Assembly: GCA_030867875.1 (NCBI GenBank)
Contig: JAOWCC010001589.1
Location: 149,145,745-149,209,744, forward strand
Direction of reading: 5' to 3'
Length of the DNA: 64,000 nucleotides
DNA from: Actinernus sp. WN-2022
Lineage: Eukaryota > Cnidaria > Anthozoa > Actiniaria > Actinernidae
Positions within the stretch are counted from its first letter, which is position 1. The number at the start of each line of letters is the position of its first letter. The translations under genes were made by a program, and so were the position numbers. The notes beneath the pieces are model-generated. The model was not told the DNA's origin and ran no database searches. It was given only the letters and a program-made list of their open reading frames with translations. Positions 29,567 through 40,110 of this stretch are shown here, piece by piece.

Positions 29567-32500
29567 CATCTGGTCTTCTTATCCCTGTTGCCCTGCTTGC
29601 AGAGGGACTTCACCTTCTCGTAGCACTTGTAGTGCCATGTGTCGCCGCCAAGTTTCCATATGTCGTGGGTGGCCTCGAAGCGCTGGAACATCGAGTAGAT
29701 CACACCCTTTATAGGGCATGATCCAGCATCGATATGCCTACGGAAGACGTTGCGGATGACATCGACATAGCACTCGGGCCACACGTACTTTCCAGGTTTG
29801 TATCGGTATGGCGAGATCTTGACAGGTGCTACGGAAGGTGCTGCAGATGTTGACGGCATGGCAAGAGGGGATGAAGGAGGTAGGGCAACAGGTGATGGAA
29901 GTGAAGGCCAGCCAACAGCGGATGTAGATGAAGGCCCGGCAGCAGGGTATGGAGGTGAAGGTCCGGCAGCGGTGGTCACTGCGGTTTGCTGAGAAGCACA
30001 GCATTCGACAGCAACTGTGTCAGTGGACGTGGAAGACGGAAGGATTGCAGCTTGCGGTGCAGCATGGTCGCTGCCTGGTTCGCATCAGAACTCCTCTGCG
30101 TCATGTCGTACTAGGCGTCTGCTGTCTTTTTGCTGTGCTTCATCAGCAAAGCGATCTTCTCTCTGTCAGCATCGCTGTACCCCATTTTCGCCATATGGGT
30201 GACCCACATCTTCCTTGGGGATGTACTGTGTACTGGCTTACTGATGTTGACTCCTGTGGCCTTGTAAAAGGAGTTCAGTATGCCAGACACGTTGTTGGAT
30301 ACGATCCTGTTACCCTGCTCCCAGAGGAAGAAGTGATGTTCGGAAGAATGATCAGGCAGCTTATCCCTCATAGCACCCAGGTACGCCAGCATGCATTGTT
30401 CCTCCTCTCGATAGATATAGATATGATTGGGACCGGTCTTCTCGGTCTTGTGGGTGTAGACCGTGATCTCAATCATATCTGCCTCCGCTCCAGGATGACG
30501 GGAATCAAATTCCCCAACCGTCATATTGGCTACGATGTCAGCCCTCCCAGCGTTAATTAGCGTCAGGTGAAACGCTACAAAGTTGCGTAGAAGGGTGGCA
30601 TCCCGTGGCGTTATCAAAGGCCAGACTCTCAAATTTTGTTGAGATAGGTAGCATTGCCGCAGCTTCTCCAAACATGCCACGTACATCGGAGACATTACTA
30701 CGGCTTTCATCTCCGAGAGCAGGATAAGGTTTTCGTTATCTAACTCTATCCGGTGATATCTTTGGGCAGAGGCCTCCTTCTGCAGGCAAGCCCTCCACTT
30801 CACTTGGTAACCCTTGAGGCGGCTCAAGATCAGTTTTGTCTCGCTCTCCAAGGCGTACTCAGAGGACGCTCTTCTCAGGAGCAGGAATTCCAAGTAGTTC
30901 TCAAGATGCCTCGAGTAGCCTTGGAGAGTCTTGCCGCTCTTAGCCTTGGAGGGGTTGCTGGGATCATTAGGATTTCGTCATCGCGCCCTACTGGCCCTCA
31001 GATTTGGCGCGAAAAACGAATCCCACAGAGTCGTGGGATTACCCCATGTGGTAGCCAGGTCTGTCGGTGTGTTGACCACCGCAAGGGCCATCGCCCGTAT
31101 ATACCTGCCAATCTGGTAGGCGACCTGTAATGATTTGTCACCCCCGTGCGGCAAACGAAGGTGATCTGTATAACTACTAATACTCTCCTCGAATGGACAA
31201 ATTCCATCAGCGAGGAGACCAGGGCTGCCGTCCACCGCTTCAGCCAAGAACTGCTCCTCAGGTTCTTCACCCGATTCCTGGCTCCCCTCGCTACTCTGCT
31301 CGGCAGGCACCTCATATTCGTTATCGCTTCCTCCACTCGGATCTTCGTATTCACTGAGGTCGTCGGCCTCGCTTTGTGTCATATTATCGACCTCAATCAG
31401 ACACCGCACCAGATTTCTAATTGGTCGCACATGAGGCACGACGACCTCATGTCCTTCTTTCTCGGAGGGTGGATGGACGAGCGTGGTTCGTGGCCTGACG
31501 GCAGTGGATGGTCGGTTGGCGGCTTGGAAGGAGCAGGTTACTGTGGATGCTGTAGAGGTGCAGGTAGATGACACGCGCAGAATAGCACACCTCTTCAACA
31601 TCTTTTTGTATGTGTCCGTTTTTTTTGCAAGACCATGTTCTTTGATGAGATGGCCGTCCATCCGTGTTTCGATTGCTCCACAGGATGGGAAGGAGCACAT
31701 CCTTGCAGAGTTGGTGGATGCCTTTTCCTTCTCACCACGCTGGCGTGCCCGGTACTCTGCATACTGATACCAATGAGCCTCGAATTAATTATTTGTACTT
31801 CTATACAAGACACAAGACAAACAAGTCAAAATATATATAATGACATACCTTCAGTTCGTCAAATTTGTGAACCTCAAGAAGATGTCTCTTGAGGTTCACT
31901 GCCCTACTCCCACAAACATCACACGTCTGCCGCCGTTTCGGTTTTCGTGCCTCGGGACGAATTGTTGCAGATGATATAGTGGTGACAGGCCGCACTGGCT
32001 GTATGTCGATGGACTTAGTGTCAGCTAAGGTGGGAGGCCCAGGCGTTGCCTCGACCACCTTGCTGGACTTACTGCCAGATGGATCATTGGGAGTTGGAGG
32101 CACTATCCTTCCCTCGACAACCACACGGTCGTCCTCCTCTGAGCTCGAGGAAATCTCACGCTGTTGAAGGGTAAAGGGATAGCTTGATTATATCATAAAA
32201 ACAGTATACAACCCAAGTCTGCATTTGTCCAATATGTGTCACATCACGCATAAAATGCATCTATCTTGAATTACCTCTGGGTTCCTTGACACGTCAGAGG
32301 CAGTTGAAATTTAAACAGGCAAATAAACATTTTTTGGATATTTTCAAACTAAATGTTGCACCACTGATCGTTATCGGTTGCTACACGTTGAGCATTCGTT
32401 GAAAAGGGAAAACAGTGAAGTATGTAATGCTGAGAAGAGTTTACAAATTGGTTGCAGATTCACAATGGCATTATTTTTAATGCTGAAAAGAGTTTACAAA

Positions 32501-34428
32501 TTGCTTTCAGATTCACAAAGGTATGACTCACTCTTACCTTTTTGCCCTTATTTGTTGTGGTGGGAAACATTGTCTCCACCTCCGATTCATCGGAGAAGCG
32601 GTCGTCCTGTAGTAGGGTAAACGACTAGCATGATGATAATATAATAATAGTATACCACTCAATACCGGATTTGTCCATTATGTGTACACACACAATACTT
32701 TATTTCACATTTCACAATGATTTTTTTTCCAGTTACATTTTCTATATTTAGTTAGAATTGTTTTTAAAAATTATTATTATTATTATTATTACGAAAATAT
32801 ACTAAATATAGTAACACAGAAGGAAATGCCTAGAGTCTAAATGAACCGTGAGGTTATCGAGTTAGACACTAGTCTGTTATGTTAAATTTGAAATGTAGCA
32901 CACACACATTAATCTCAATTTGAATAACAATAGAAAAAAATCGATGTATATACATACATATATATACACACACATAGCATGCTAATCTTGCTATATCTAA
33001 CACACTAATTAGTAAATACGAAGGAGAAAAGTTAAAGGTAAAAAAAAAATTGCTAGAGAAAAATAGATGTGCAGGAAATTTTACAAAGAAATTCAATTAA
33101 GTTGATCGAAGCAATTAATTTTGCTTAAGGAACAGATGTTGTTTAACTTTTTTTGCGAAACTGAGTTTGTTAAGCTGTTTTATTTCATAGGGAAGTTGTT
33201 GCCATAAGTCAGTTGCACGTATAAAATGTATGTATCTTGAATTACCTCTGGCTGTCCGGAACAATCCGATCCAGGCCCAAAATAAAGTTCGGCAGGAGAC
33301 CTAGGTAATGTTGTTGTTGGGCCGGGTGGCAGCTCCAATGCATGCTCAATATCCTTCAAATAAAAATAATAACACAAAAACACATTTAACCAATACCATG
33401 TATTTAGTTATAGTTGCCTTAACCTATTTGTCCAATATGTTACCATCACGTATAAACTACATCTTTAATTACCCCTGACTGCGCTGCAACATCAGCCTTT
33501 CGAGGGAGGACAGGTGACGCCGAAAGAGGGGTAACATCCTCACGTTTGCTGTCCAAGGATTCCAGAAACGCCCTGATCCTAACTACAGGGTCCTGATGCA
33601 TAGTTGACCGTCGCATAGTTGACCGTCGCACGGGCAGTACCTGGCCGGGCCTCAGGTGGTATAGTTCCTCGATGCATGCGATGATCTTGGCGTTTCTGGA
33701 ATCCATGTAGGCCAAGGCAGTTGAACTTAGGGGGATGATATGTCTGATCTTCAAAGGCATGTTTTAGGATTTGCCCCCTGTCCGTCGTCATGATGTTCTG
33801 CATCGCCTTTCGGACGTCAAGCGTTTTGTTGCTGGACCCCTTGAAGTGTTTCCTCTTGAGGTGGGTGTCGAGCCTGCGACCGGTCCACGTGCATTTAGGA
33901 CAATTGCGCATGACACGCTTAAACTTTGCCCCACCTCGCTCCCCATTTTTGCCACAACTTGTATTCCTCCTCTGTCCAGGCATGTGTCTTGCCGGTTAGA
34001 TGGTCCCTCATGTTGTGGCAGTGTTCATCGCACACAGGGCACAGACTACTTTTACCACCAGCTTTGTTAGGCTTTGGCTTGGATGTTGGTGACGGTTGTT
34101 TTTTCCTGGAGGCTGATCTATCTTCTTCTGGACTTTGCCAGGCGAAGATGAAGCGTATGATGTTGGTTCATCATTTTCCCCATGCGGTTCGAGGAGGCGT
34201 TGTGCGTTGCTTAGCATTCTCTTCCTTGCAGTCTGCATGCAGTCAGCCATTTCTTTGCCGGGCATGTAGGGCCTCATAATCGTTGGCTGCTTGACCCTTC
34301 TCTGTGATTCCATTAGGGACAGGGTAAAATCACAGAGCCTGCCGTGTGATTCTGTTCCCCTTTTCAGCGCAGATCCAGGTAAACAGGTCCTGGACGTTAG
34401 GGTCGTCATTCCGTTGATAAGTTGACAT
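29567..34428 (-). pseudogene. Crypton-like tyrosine recombinase gene with C2H2 fingers (decayed copy)
   Basis: Reading leftward from ATG 34428: MSTYQRNDDPNVQDLFTW; C2H2 finger CPVCDEHCHNMRDHLTGKTH (34050-33990); finger CPKCTWTGRRLDTHLKRKH after a frame change; small exons with CAGAG|GTAATTC donors (33.5, 33.25 and 32.28 kb); exon 32162-31840 with finger CDVC...HLLEVH; exon from 31770 with finger CSFPSC...HLIKEH; recombinase core 30950-30000; C-terminal domain 29979-29567 (WPECYVDVIRNVF to YEKVKSLC). Catalytic positions: NAGRADIV Arg, THKTEK Lys, TSPRKMWV Arg, MKHSKK His and the Tyr at 30108-30110. An in-frame TAG (30111-30113) lies immediately before that Tyr. At least three frame changes exist. 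Homologue: 40111-42598. Confidence 0.75.
32170..33235. other. Intron-like and AT-rich interval
   Basis: Holds one exon-like stretch ending at a GAG|GTAATTC donor near 32275, an (ATT)n microsatellite at 32768-32792 and AT dinucleotide-rich sequence near 32940-32980. Otherwise no coding signal. Confidence 0.5.
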
Positions 34429-34593
34429 TGTAGTACACTATCAATTACACAATTACAGAAACTAATTACAGAAAGAAAAGGGAATATAGTGCCTTGACTG
34501 AAAGTTGATTGTGATTACTTTGTTATCAACCTTTTACTAACACTTTTACGTACATTATGGACCTAGTTTGACGCAAAACTATAAGTGGCTTAC

Positions 34594-35281
34594 CTTTGAG
34601 GTATTTGCAAAATGCAAAGTTAAGCCCAACCAAGATCTCTCGTTCGCCCTACAGAAAAAAGGGTATGGATACAATGTGAAATGATGTCAATTTAACATAC
34701 GTTACTAACCACGTCCGACATAAAACTATAAGTGGCTTACCTTGCAGTTATCGTTGAAGGATAACGCCAAGTCACTTTCCAAATCTCTCGTTCACCCTAC
34801 AGAAAAAAGGGTATGGATACAATGTGGAATGATGTTAGATTAACATACATTACTAACCACGGCCGACATAAAACTATAAGTGCCTTACCTTGCAGTTATC
34901 GTCTAAGGATAACTCCAAGTCACTCTTTCCAAATCTCTCGTTCACCCTACAGGAAAAAAACAGTATGTTTAAAATGTGGAATGATGTCAATTTTACAGAC
35001 ATTATGGACCGCGACCGACGCAAAACTATATGTGCCTTACCTTGCAGTTATCCAATTGGAACACGGCAAGAATAGCACGGCACTCCTAAATGTCACGTTC
35101 ACCCTACAGAAAAAAGAGCAATGTTAAAATGTGAAATGATATAAACTTTACAGACATTACGGACCATGTTCTACGCAAAACTGTGTGTCTCACCTTGTAA
35201 GTATACCAAATATCACTGGAAATATCGCTGTGAAGAAGACTGTAAACATACAAAAGCTGAAACGAAATACAAACATTATGT
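34594..35281 (-). repeat. Array of ~150-bp units, each with an exon-like cassette (left array)
   Basis: On the minus strand, five units place an AAG|GTAAG or AAG|GTGAG donor at 34593, 34740, 34888, 35040 and 35193. In four of them a CTGTAG acceptor lies upstream, giving cassettes 34594-34648, 34741-34796, 34889-34946 and 35041-35103. Most start (G)GTGAACGAGAGATTT (VNERF) and then diverge strongly. Lengths are 55-63 nt, so some would break a frame. The array ends at ACGAAATACAAACATTAT (35281), where DIRS-3 sequence begins. Confidence 0.72.
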
Positions 35282-36039
35282 TCGTAACAAAATTGTGCAG
35301 GGCTTCCCAGTATCCATTGGTTGTACAAGAACATGTCTACATGTCTCCTTCGTTATTGGAGAGATTATTGTCCCACCCCAGCCTGAACCTCACGCGTCGG
35401 AGGCTATCGTCACCCTGATGTGTCGTTCATCTCTCCAGGGTAGTGGGTCATCCCATGTTTTCTGACCTCTTGAAATGGCCGCATTCATTTCTCTCGTAAA
35501 TAATATGGCCGCTGGTACGGCTAATGAAAATGAAACACATTTCCCAACCAGCCGTTGAAGTGTCTTAATCGTGACTGTTGGAACTGTTAGCACTTCTTCG
35601 ATAAGGGCGAGAAACTTTTCCTTTTTTTCAGGAATGAGGTGAAACACTTCCCGAGTGGAATCAACCCGAAAGTCTAAGTATGGCACCACTTGTTGTGGGG
35701 TCAAAATAGACTTTGCAAGGCCAAGGAAGTATCCTAATCTGATTAAGTAGTATGTCACTAAAAATATGGCTGACTTTGCTGCTGCGAGATTACGTTCGCC
35801 CTCCTGTTCTATGACTGCATACGCCCCCTTAGACATCGATACCTGTAACTGCCCTGTATGGCGATCGTCGATATACAGTGAACACGGTATTTTGACAGAG
35901 CGGAAAAAATCTGATACCATGAGTCCCGTGGTATGGTAAATATAGGGAGATGTCTTCCACCCAAACAGTAAGGTGTTGTATGTGAAAAGCCATCCTCCCC
36001 ATTGTATTCCAAAAAAGGTTCTACTCTCTTTGGTTAGTA
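35282..36039 (-). pseudogene. DIRS-3 pol: RT C-terminal half and start of RNase H
   Basis: The coding text begins TKESRTFFGIQWGGW beside the insertion at 36039. It then reads LLFGWKTSPYIYHTTGL, SLYIDDRHTGQL (the YxDD-type catalytic box), LIRLGYFLGLAKSILTP and LQRLVGKCVSFSLAVPAA. It reaches IASDA, where an in-frame TGA (35387-35389) precedes GSGWGGTIISPITKETC of RNase H. Similarity to DIRS stops at 35282 where the cassette array begins. It is the in-frame continuation of the RT N-terminal half at 48805-49081. Confidence 0.83.
36032..36039. repeat. 8-bp target duplication GGTTAGTA (left)
   Basis: GGTTAGTA stands here, again at 36321-36328 and again at 48803-48810. In the uninterrupted DIRS it would occur once, within the codons for LLLT. 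Confidence 0.75.
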
Positions 36040-36320
36040 CATAGTTAATAGAGTGGAATGGTTAGGAAACCCGGCAAACTTCAAAGGGGCTAACAAAGGC
36101 GCTGCGATTTATGTTGGAAGGGGTAAGACAAAATATTGTGCACGGTTATAGTTCATTAGCGTCCCCTCAACGACTGAACTCACGCGTTTCTATTGGCTGA
36201 ATGATTAACACATTGGAATTTCTATTGTCTTTTGTGCACGTTCAAGGTTGAAAAAAGCTAACAAAGACCTATAACAAAGAAGGTCGCTTGGTTTCCTAAC
36301 CATTCCACTCTATTAACTAT
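36040..36320. mobile_element. 281-bp hAT-like MITE
   Basis: The termini are perfect inverted repeats of about 31 bp: ATAGTTAATAGAGTGGAATG plus GTTAGGAAACC at 36041 and the reverse complement ending at 36320. GGTTAGTA flanks both ends as an 8-bp duplication, the length produced by hAT transposases. The interior has no coding capacity. It interrupts DIRS-3 pol between Leu-Leu-Thr and Lys-Glu-Ser. Confidence 0.82.
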
Positions 36321-36341
36321 GGTTAGTAGGCTAGGATTATT

Positions 36342-36462
36342 GTGGTACAAAGTCCAAAAAAGTGGTACAAAATCCAAAAAAAGTGGTACAAAATCCAAAA
36401 AATGTGGTACAAGGTCCAAAAAATGTGGTACAAGGTCCAAAAAAGGTACAAAGTCCAAAAAA
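36342..36462 (+). repeat. 20-bp tandem repeat GTGGTACAAARTCCAAAAAA
   Basis: Six copies near 36342, 36362, 36383, 36404, 36425 and 36444. Single copies recur at 37540-37580, 38180-38210, 44633-44665, 47935-47950 and 48769-48787, so this phrase marks the large insertion throughout. Confidence 0.88.
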
Positions 36463-38310
36463 TTTCACAAATTTTTCAAAGGGACACTACTTTGGCGTCA
36501 CCTTTCAGATGAAATATTTTTTTCGCTGTTTGAAGACATTTTTTGCAGGACTGAGGTAAAATCGTGTAGAGGTGGGAGTGGTATCATATGAAAGCTATCG
36601 TCCAGCTGATTACGATGAACGAGTCAGATTCGAAAATGGCGACATTTTGGCAAAAATATATAGTCTGAAATGACTCTAAATGGCTTGACATGCCAAGAAA
36701 TGCAAAAAAAATATTTCGACTTTAGTTAGGAAAATTATAAATTCATAAAGACATTTTTTGACGTATTTCTTAAATGGGCTGTTATGCCAAGAAATTAAAA
36801 AAAAAATCACTTTTGTTAGGACTTCCGGTTTTGGCCATTTTTATTTCGATCTCAAACCGGAAGTGATATGGCAAATAGCGTATCTAGGAAAAATGCTCTA
36901 GCTCATTGAATATCGAAGCAAAGTCTATACGGTTGGTACCATGTTAAAGCTGGATGGCTGGGCTACCTTAACTCATAAACAGGTCGATGAACCATTGGAA
37001 ACTGACGGAGATAGAAATTTCTAAAAAAGTGGTACAAACGGTAATGAATAAATACATAATGCCAAGTCGCCTGGAAATGGGAGTGGTACCATATGAAAGC
37101 GGCAAGTTAGGCGAGCATGCTGAGCTAAAAATATGTTGAAGTTCCTTGGCAAGTTTCCGAGTTACACATCAAAACGTGCTGAAAATAGCAGAAAAATGAT
37201 CATTTTGGGACTTTTTGGGCTAAAATGGGGTCTAGGGTTATTGCTCTGGCTCCTCGAATATTGAACCAAATCATGCAAAATTGATGATATATTAAAGCTG
37301 GATAGACAAGCTACTTTAACTCGTAAACCGATCTACTAACTAATAAATACTGACGGAGACATATTACCATAAAAAAAACATTTCATCTTAAAGACATGCA
37401 AAAATTGTAGTTGATTAACTGTCTTATTCCAAGTCGTAGAGAGATGGCAATGGTACTATATGAAAGCTATGAACGAGACGAACACGGTGAGCTAAAAAGA
37501 TCTGAAATCGGTTAACGGAGTTATTCGACTTTTAAGAAAACTGGTACAAAGTCCAAAAAAATGGTACAAAGTCCATTTCCTTAATGTAAGAGGTAGACCG
37601 ATAAAACTCATAAACAGATCGACGAACGTATGAAAAGTCATGTGCCTATTAATTTCACAAAACATAGTAAAATCGGTAATGCAAAATACATAACCCGACC
37701 TCGCCTGAAAATGGGAATGCTATCATATGAAAGCGGCAAGTTAGGCGAGCATGCTGAGCTAAAAATATGTTGAAGTTCCTTGGCAAGTTTCCGAGTTACA
37801 CATCAAAACGTGCTGAAAATAGCGGCAAAATGATCATTTTTTGACTTTTTGGGGTAAAATGGGGTCCACGCAAATCTTTCTAACTCCATTATTAATGAAG
37901 CAAAATCTATACACTTGGCATCATATGAAAGGTGGATAGACAGGCTACCTTCACTAAGAAACAGATCGACCAATCAATGCAAACTCACGGAGCTATTTGC
38001 TTTTGAAAAAGTGTGACAACGATCAAAGTGGGTCCAGGGAAACTGTCACAGCTCCCTTGATTTATGGGAATATCCCATAATGATAGTACGATCGTAAAGC
38101 TGGATAGCCAGGCTACCTTGACTCCCAAAAGATCGACTAACGTAATCCAACTCATGGAGACGTTAACGTTTGAAAAAGTGGTACAAATCAGGAAATATTG
38201 GTACAAATCACCAAAAAGAGCAAAGGGTACCCCCTTTGGTCTAAAGTCGGAAGTCCTAACTAAATGTTCAAAATGTTTTTTTTTGCATTTGTTGGCATAA
38301 CAGAGCATTC
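36463..38310. repeat. Diverged satellite-like repeats, left block
   Basis: Recurring phrases include AAAGCTGGATAGACAGGCTA, GGGGTCCACG, ACTCAYAAACAGATCGACYAA, TACCATATGAAAGCGGCAAG and GTTCCTTGGCAAGTTTCCGA (near 37140 and 37770, nearly identical over about 100 bp). CTGTTATGCCAAGAAAT...TTAGGACTTCCGG at 36778-36832 recurs inverted at 38240-38300. No coding signal. Confidence 0.7.
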
Positions 38311-39325
38311 TAAGCACTCTGAGCCAATATAATTGTTTGTAAGTATATGTGAGGTAGGCAGCACGAAATCCGCCAGGATTCGAACCTGACGACCCAATTG
38401 CTTGAGCCTTCCAAAGGACTTTGTATGTGCACCATGTAATGCATGTGTTTCGTACTAGCACACCAACTACGTGATGTCCAAAGTACTTGTCCTAAATGCG
38501 AACCATAGGGGCTTGAAAAAGGTTCGCGTGTATGCATGTGGAGCGTAATAATAGTGCTTGCATTGTGGGACAGTATGTCCTACATGTAATGCATATGTGG
38601 TTTATATACTAAGTTAGTTATATTTGTGTACCAATGTATTTATTTTTTGATACATAAGTACTATATATGTAGTAATATGTTTCTTTTGACATATTTAATG
38701 TACATATATACTAAGTTATTCATACTTTAAGAATTTATATGTATAATAATTAGGTTTATGAATTCAGGCAATCGCCACATTGAGATGTTAGCGCTGGCAA
38801 GGACATCAGTACCGCAGCCTCTGCCCCCTATCAGAGTCTGCCACTGGGTACGATGTAATTTCCTTTGGCTCTGCTCCCATTGGAGTGTGGCAACTGGAAA
38901 TTCAAATATAGGCCAGGCCCGACCACCATAGGGTCTGGCTCTGGGAAGAGTTACCAAAGGATGCCAGTGTCACCCTGGCTGAAAAAGTAAGTTGACCAGG
39001 CTCTTAACCAAGTTGGTTTTGGCACTGGGAATTGAATGAAAGGCCAGGCCCGTACCCCTATAAGGGCTGGCACTGGGAATAGTTACCAAAGGATGCCAGT
39101 GTCACCCTGGCTGAAAAAGTAAGTTGACCAGGCTCTTAACCAAGTTGGTTTAGGCACTGGGAAAGTAAAGAACCTTGCCCTGTAGCGCAGAGATCGAAGA
39201 AGCTCATGGCAGTGCCCTCGAATGTTTTCAATTTTGGTGCTTGCATTATGAAGGTTTATTTTTGTCAAGCATTTAATAGGATGTGTGAATTGTAGCCCCT
39301 GTGTCTACCTCTAGTAGGTGAAAGA
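38310..39325 (-). repeat. Non-coding block with tRNA-like B box and TGGCACTGGGAA minisatellite
   Basis: Paralogous to 18431-19310. On the minus strand CAGGTTCGAATCCTGG (38374-38389) is a good Pol III B box/T-arm, followed upstream by GAAGGCTCAAGCAATTGGG, but no matching A box or acceptor stem is found. From 38870 a minisatellite repeats GGCACTGGGAAT, GTTACCAAAGGATGCCAGTG and GACCAGGCTCTTAACCAAG, with one ~120-bp unit duplicated (38940-39160). Confidence 0.7.
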
Positions 39326-39409
39326 TCCCCTTGAAACCCAATCCCACCCTGGTACCGAAGGGAACACCAACGTACCGCCATCCCCTTAAAGTTGCCAGCA
39401 TTCAATCAA

Positions 39410-39850
39410 GCATTTGACCATTGAAGGGGCCCCAACGCCGCGTGTTTGGTGTTAAGACGGATGTCTTAACACATGCACACAGATTCCAAAAAGGAAACTG
39501 TGGCCCACAACACACGGAGGGAGTCCCTCTTAGTCCACGAGAAAATGCGGGTTGATTTTATGTACTATTGTACATAAAGAAATTGTAAGAAAAAATTAAA
39601 AAAATTAACAAGAAAAGTTGCGAAAAAGGAATGAAAACCTTTATCGAAATAAAAGTTTGACCAATCAAGCATTAAACGAAGACCATTGGGGAGGCCCCAA
39701 CACCGCGTGTTTGCTGTTAAGACGGATGTCTTAACACATGCACACAGATTCCAAAAAGGAAACTGTGGCCCACAACACACGGAGGGAGCCCCTCTTTGTC
39801 CACGAGAAAATGATAATTGATTTTATGTACTATTGTACATAAAAAAAGTA
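39410..39850. repeat. 265-bp direct duplication with hairpins
   Basis: GGCCCCAACRCCGCGTGTTTG, a hairpin, CACATGCACACAGATTCC, GGAAACTGTGGCCCACAACA and GATTTTATGTACTATTGTACAT occur twice, 265 bp apart. The hairpin GTTAAGAC-GGAT-GTCTTAAC is at 39451-39470 and 39716-39735. ATGTAC-TATT-GTACAT is a second palindrome in each copy. No protein is likely. A shortened third start (CCCCAATGCCGC) is near 39910. Confidence 0.82.
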
Positions 39851-40110
39851 AGGGAAATTAGCAAGGAAAGTTGAGAAAAAGGAATGAAAACCCGAAACCT
39901 AATGAGTGCCCCAATGCCGCACCAGAAATAACGTCAGTAACGTTGGTCACAGTGATTGTGACTCTGGTCGACACAGATGAAGCAACTCATAACCCCCTAA
40001 TTAGGTTAATTTAATAGAAATATAACTCGTGAAAAATAAAAACCTAACAGCTGGCAACTTTAAGGAGCACTTTACCTAAACCGTCGATGAAGCGAGATGT
40101 AATTCCCTGA

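Noticed and set aside
36258..36591. Lys/Ser-rich and FLDFVPLF-type repeat proteins on both strands
   Set aside because: They are translations of the 20-bp GTGGTACAAARTCC tandem repeat and have no start context or codon signal.
38310..38460. A tRNA gene on the minus strand
   Set aside because: There is a good B box/T-arm, but no acceptor-stem pairing, no A box and no anticodon loop could be placed; a tRNA-derived repeat fits better.
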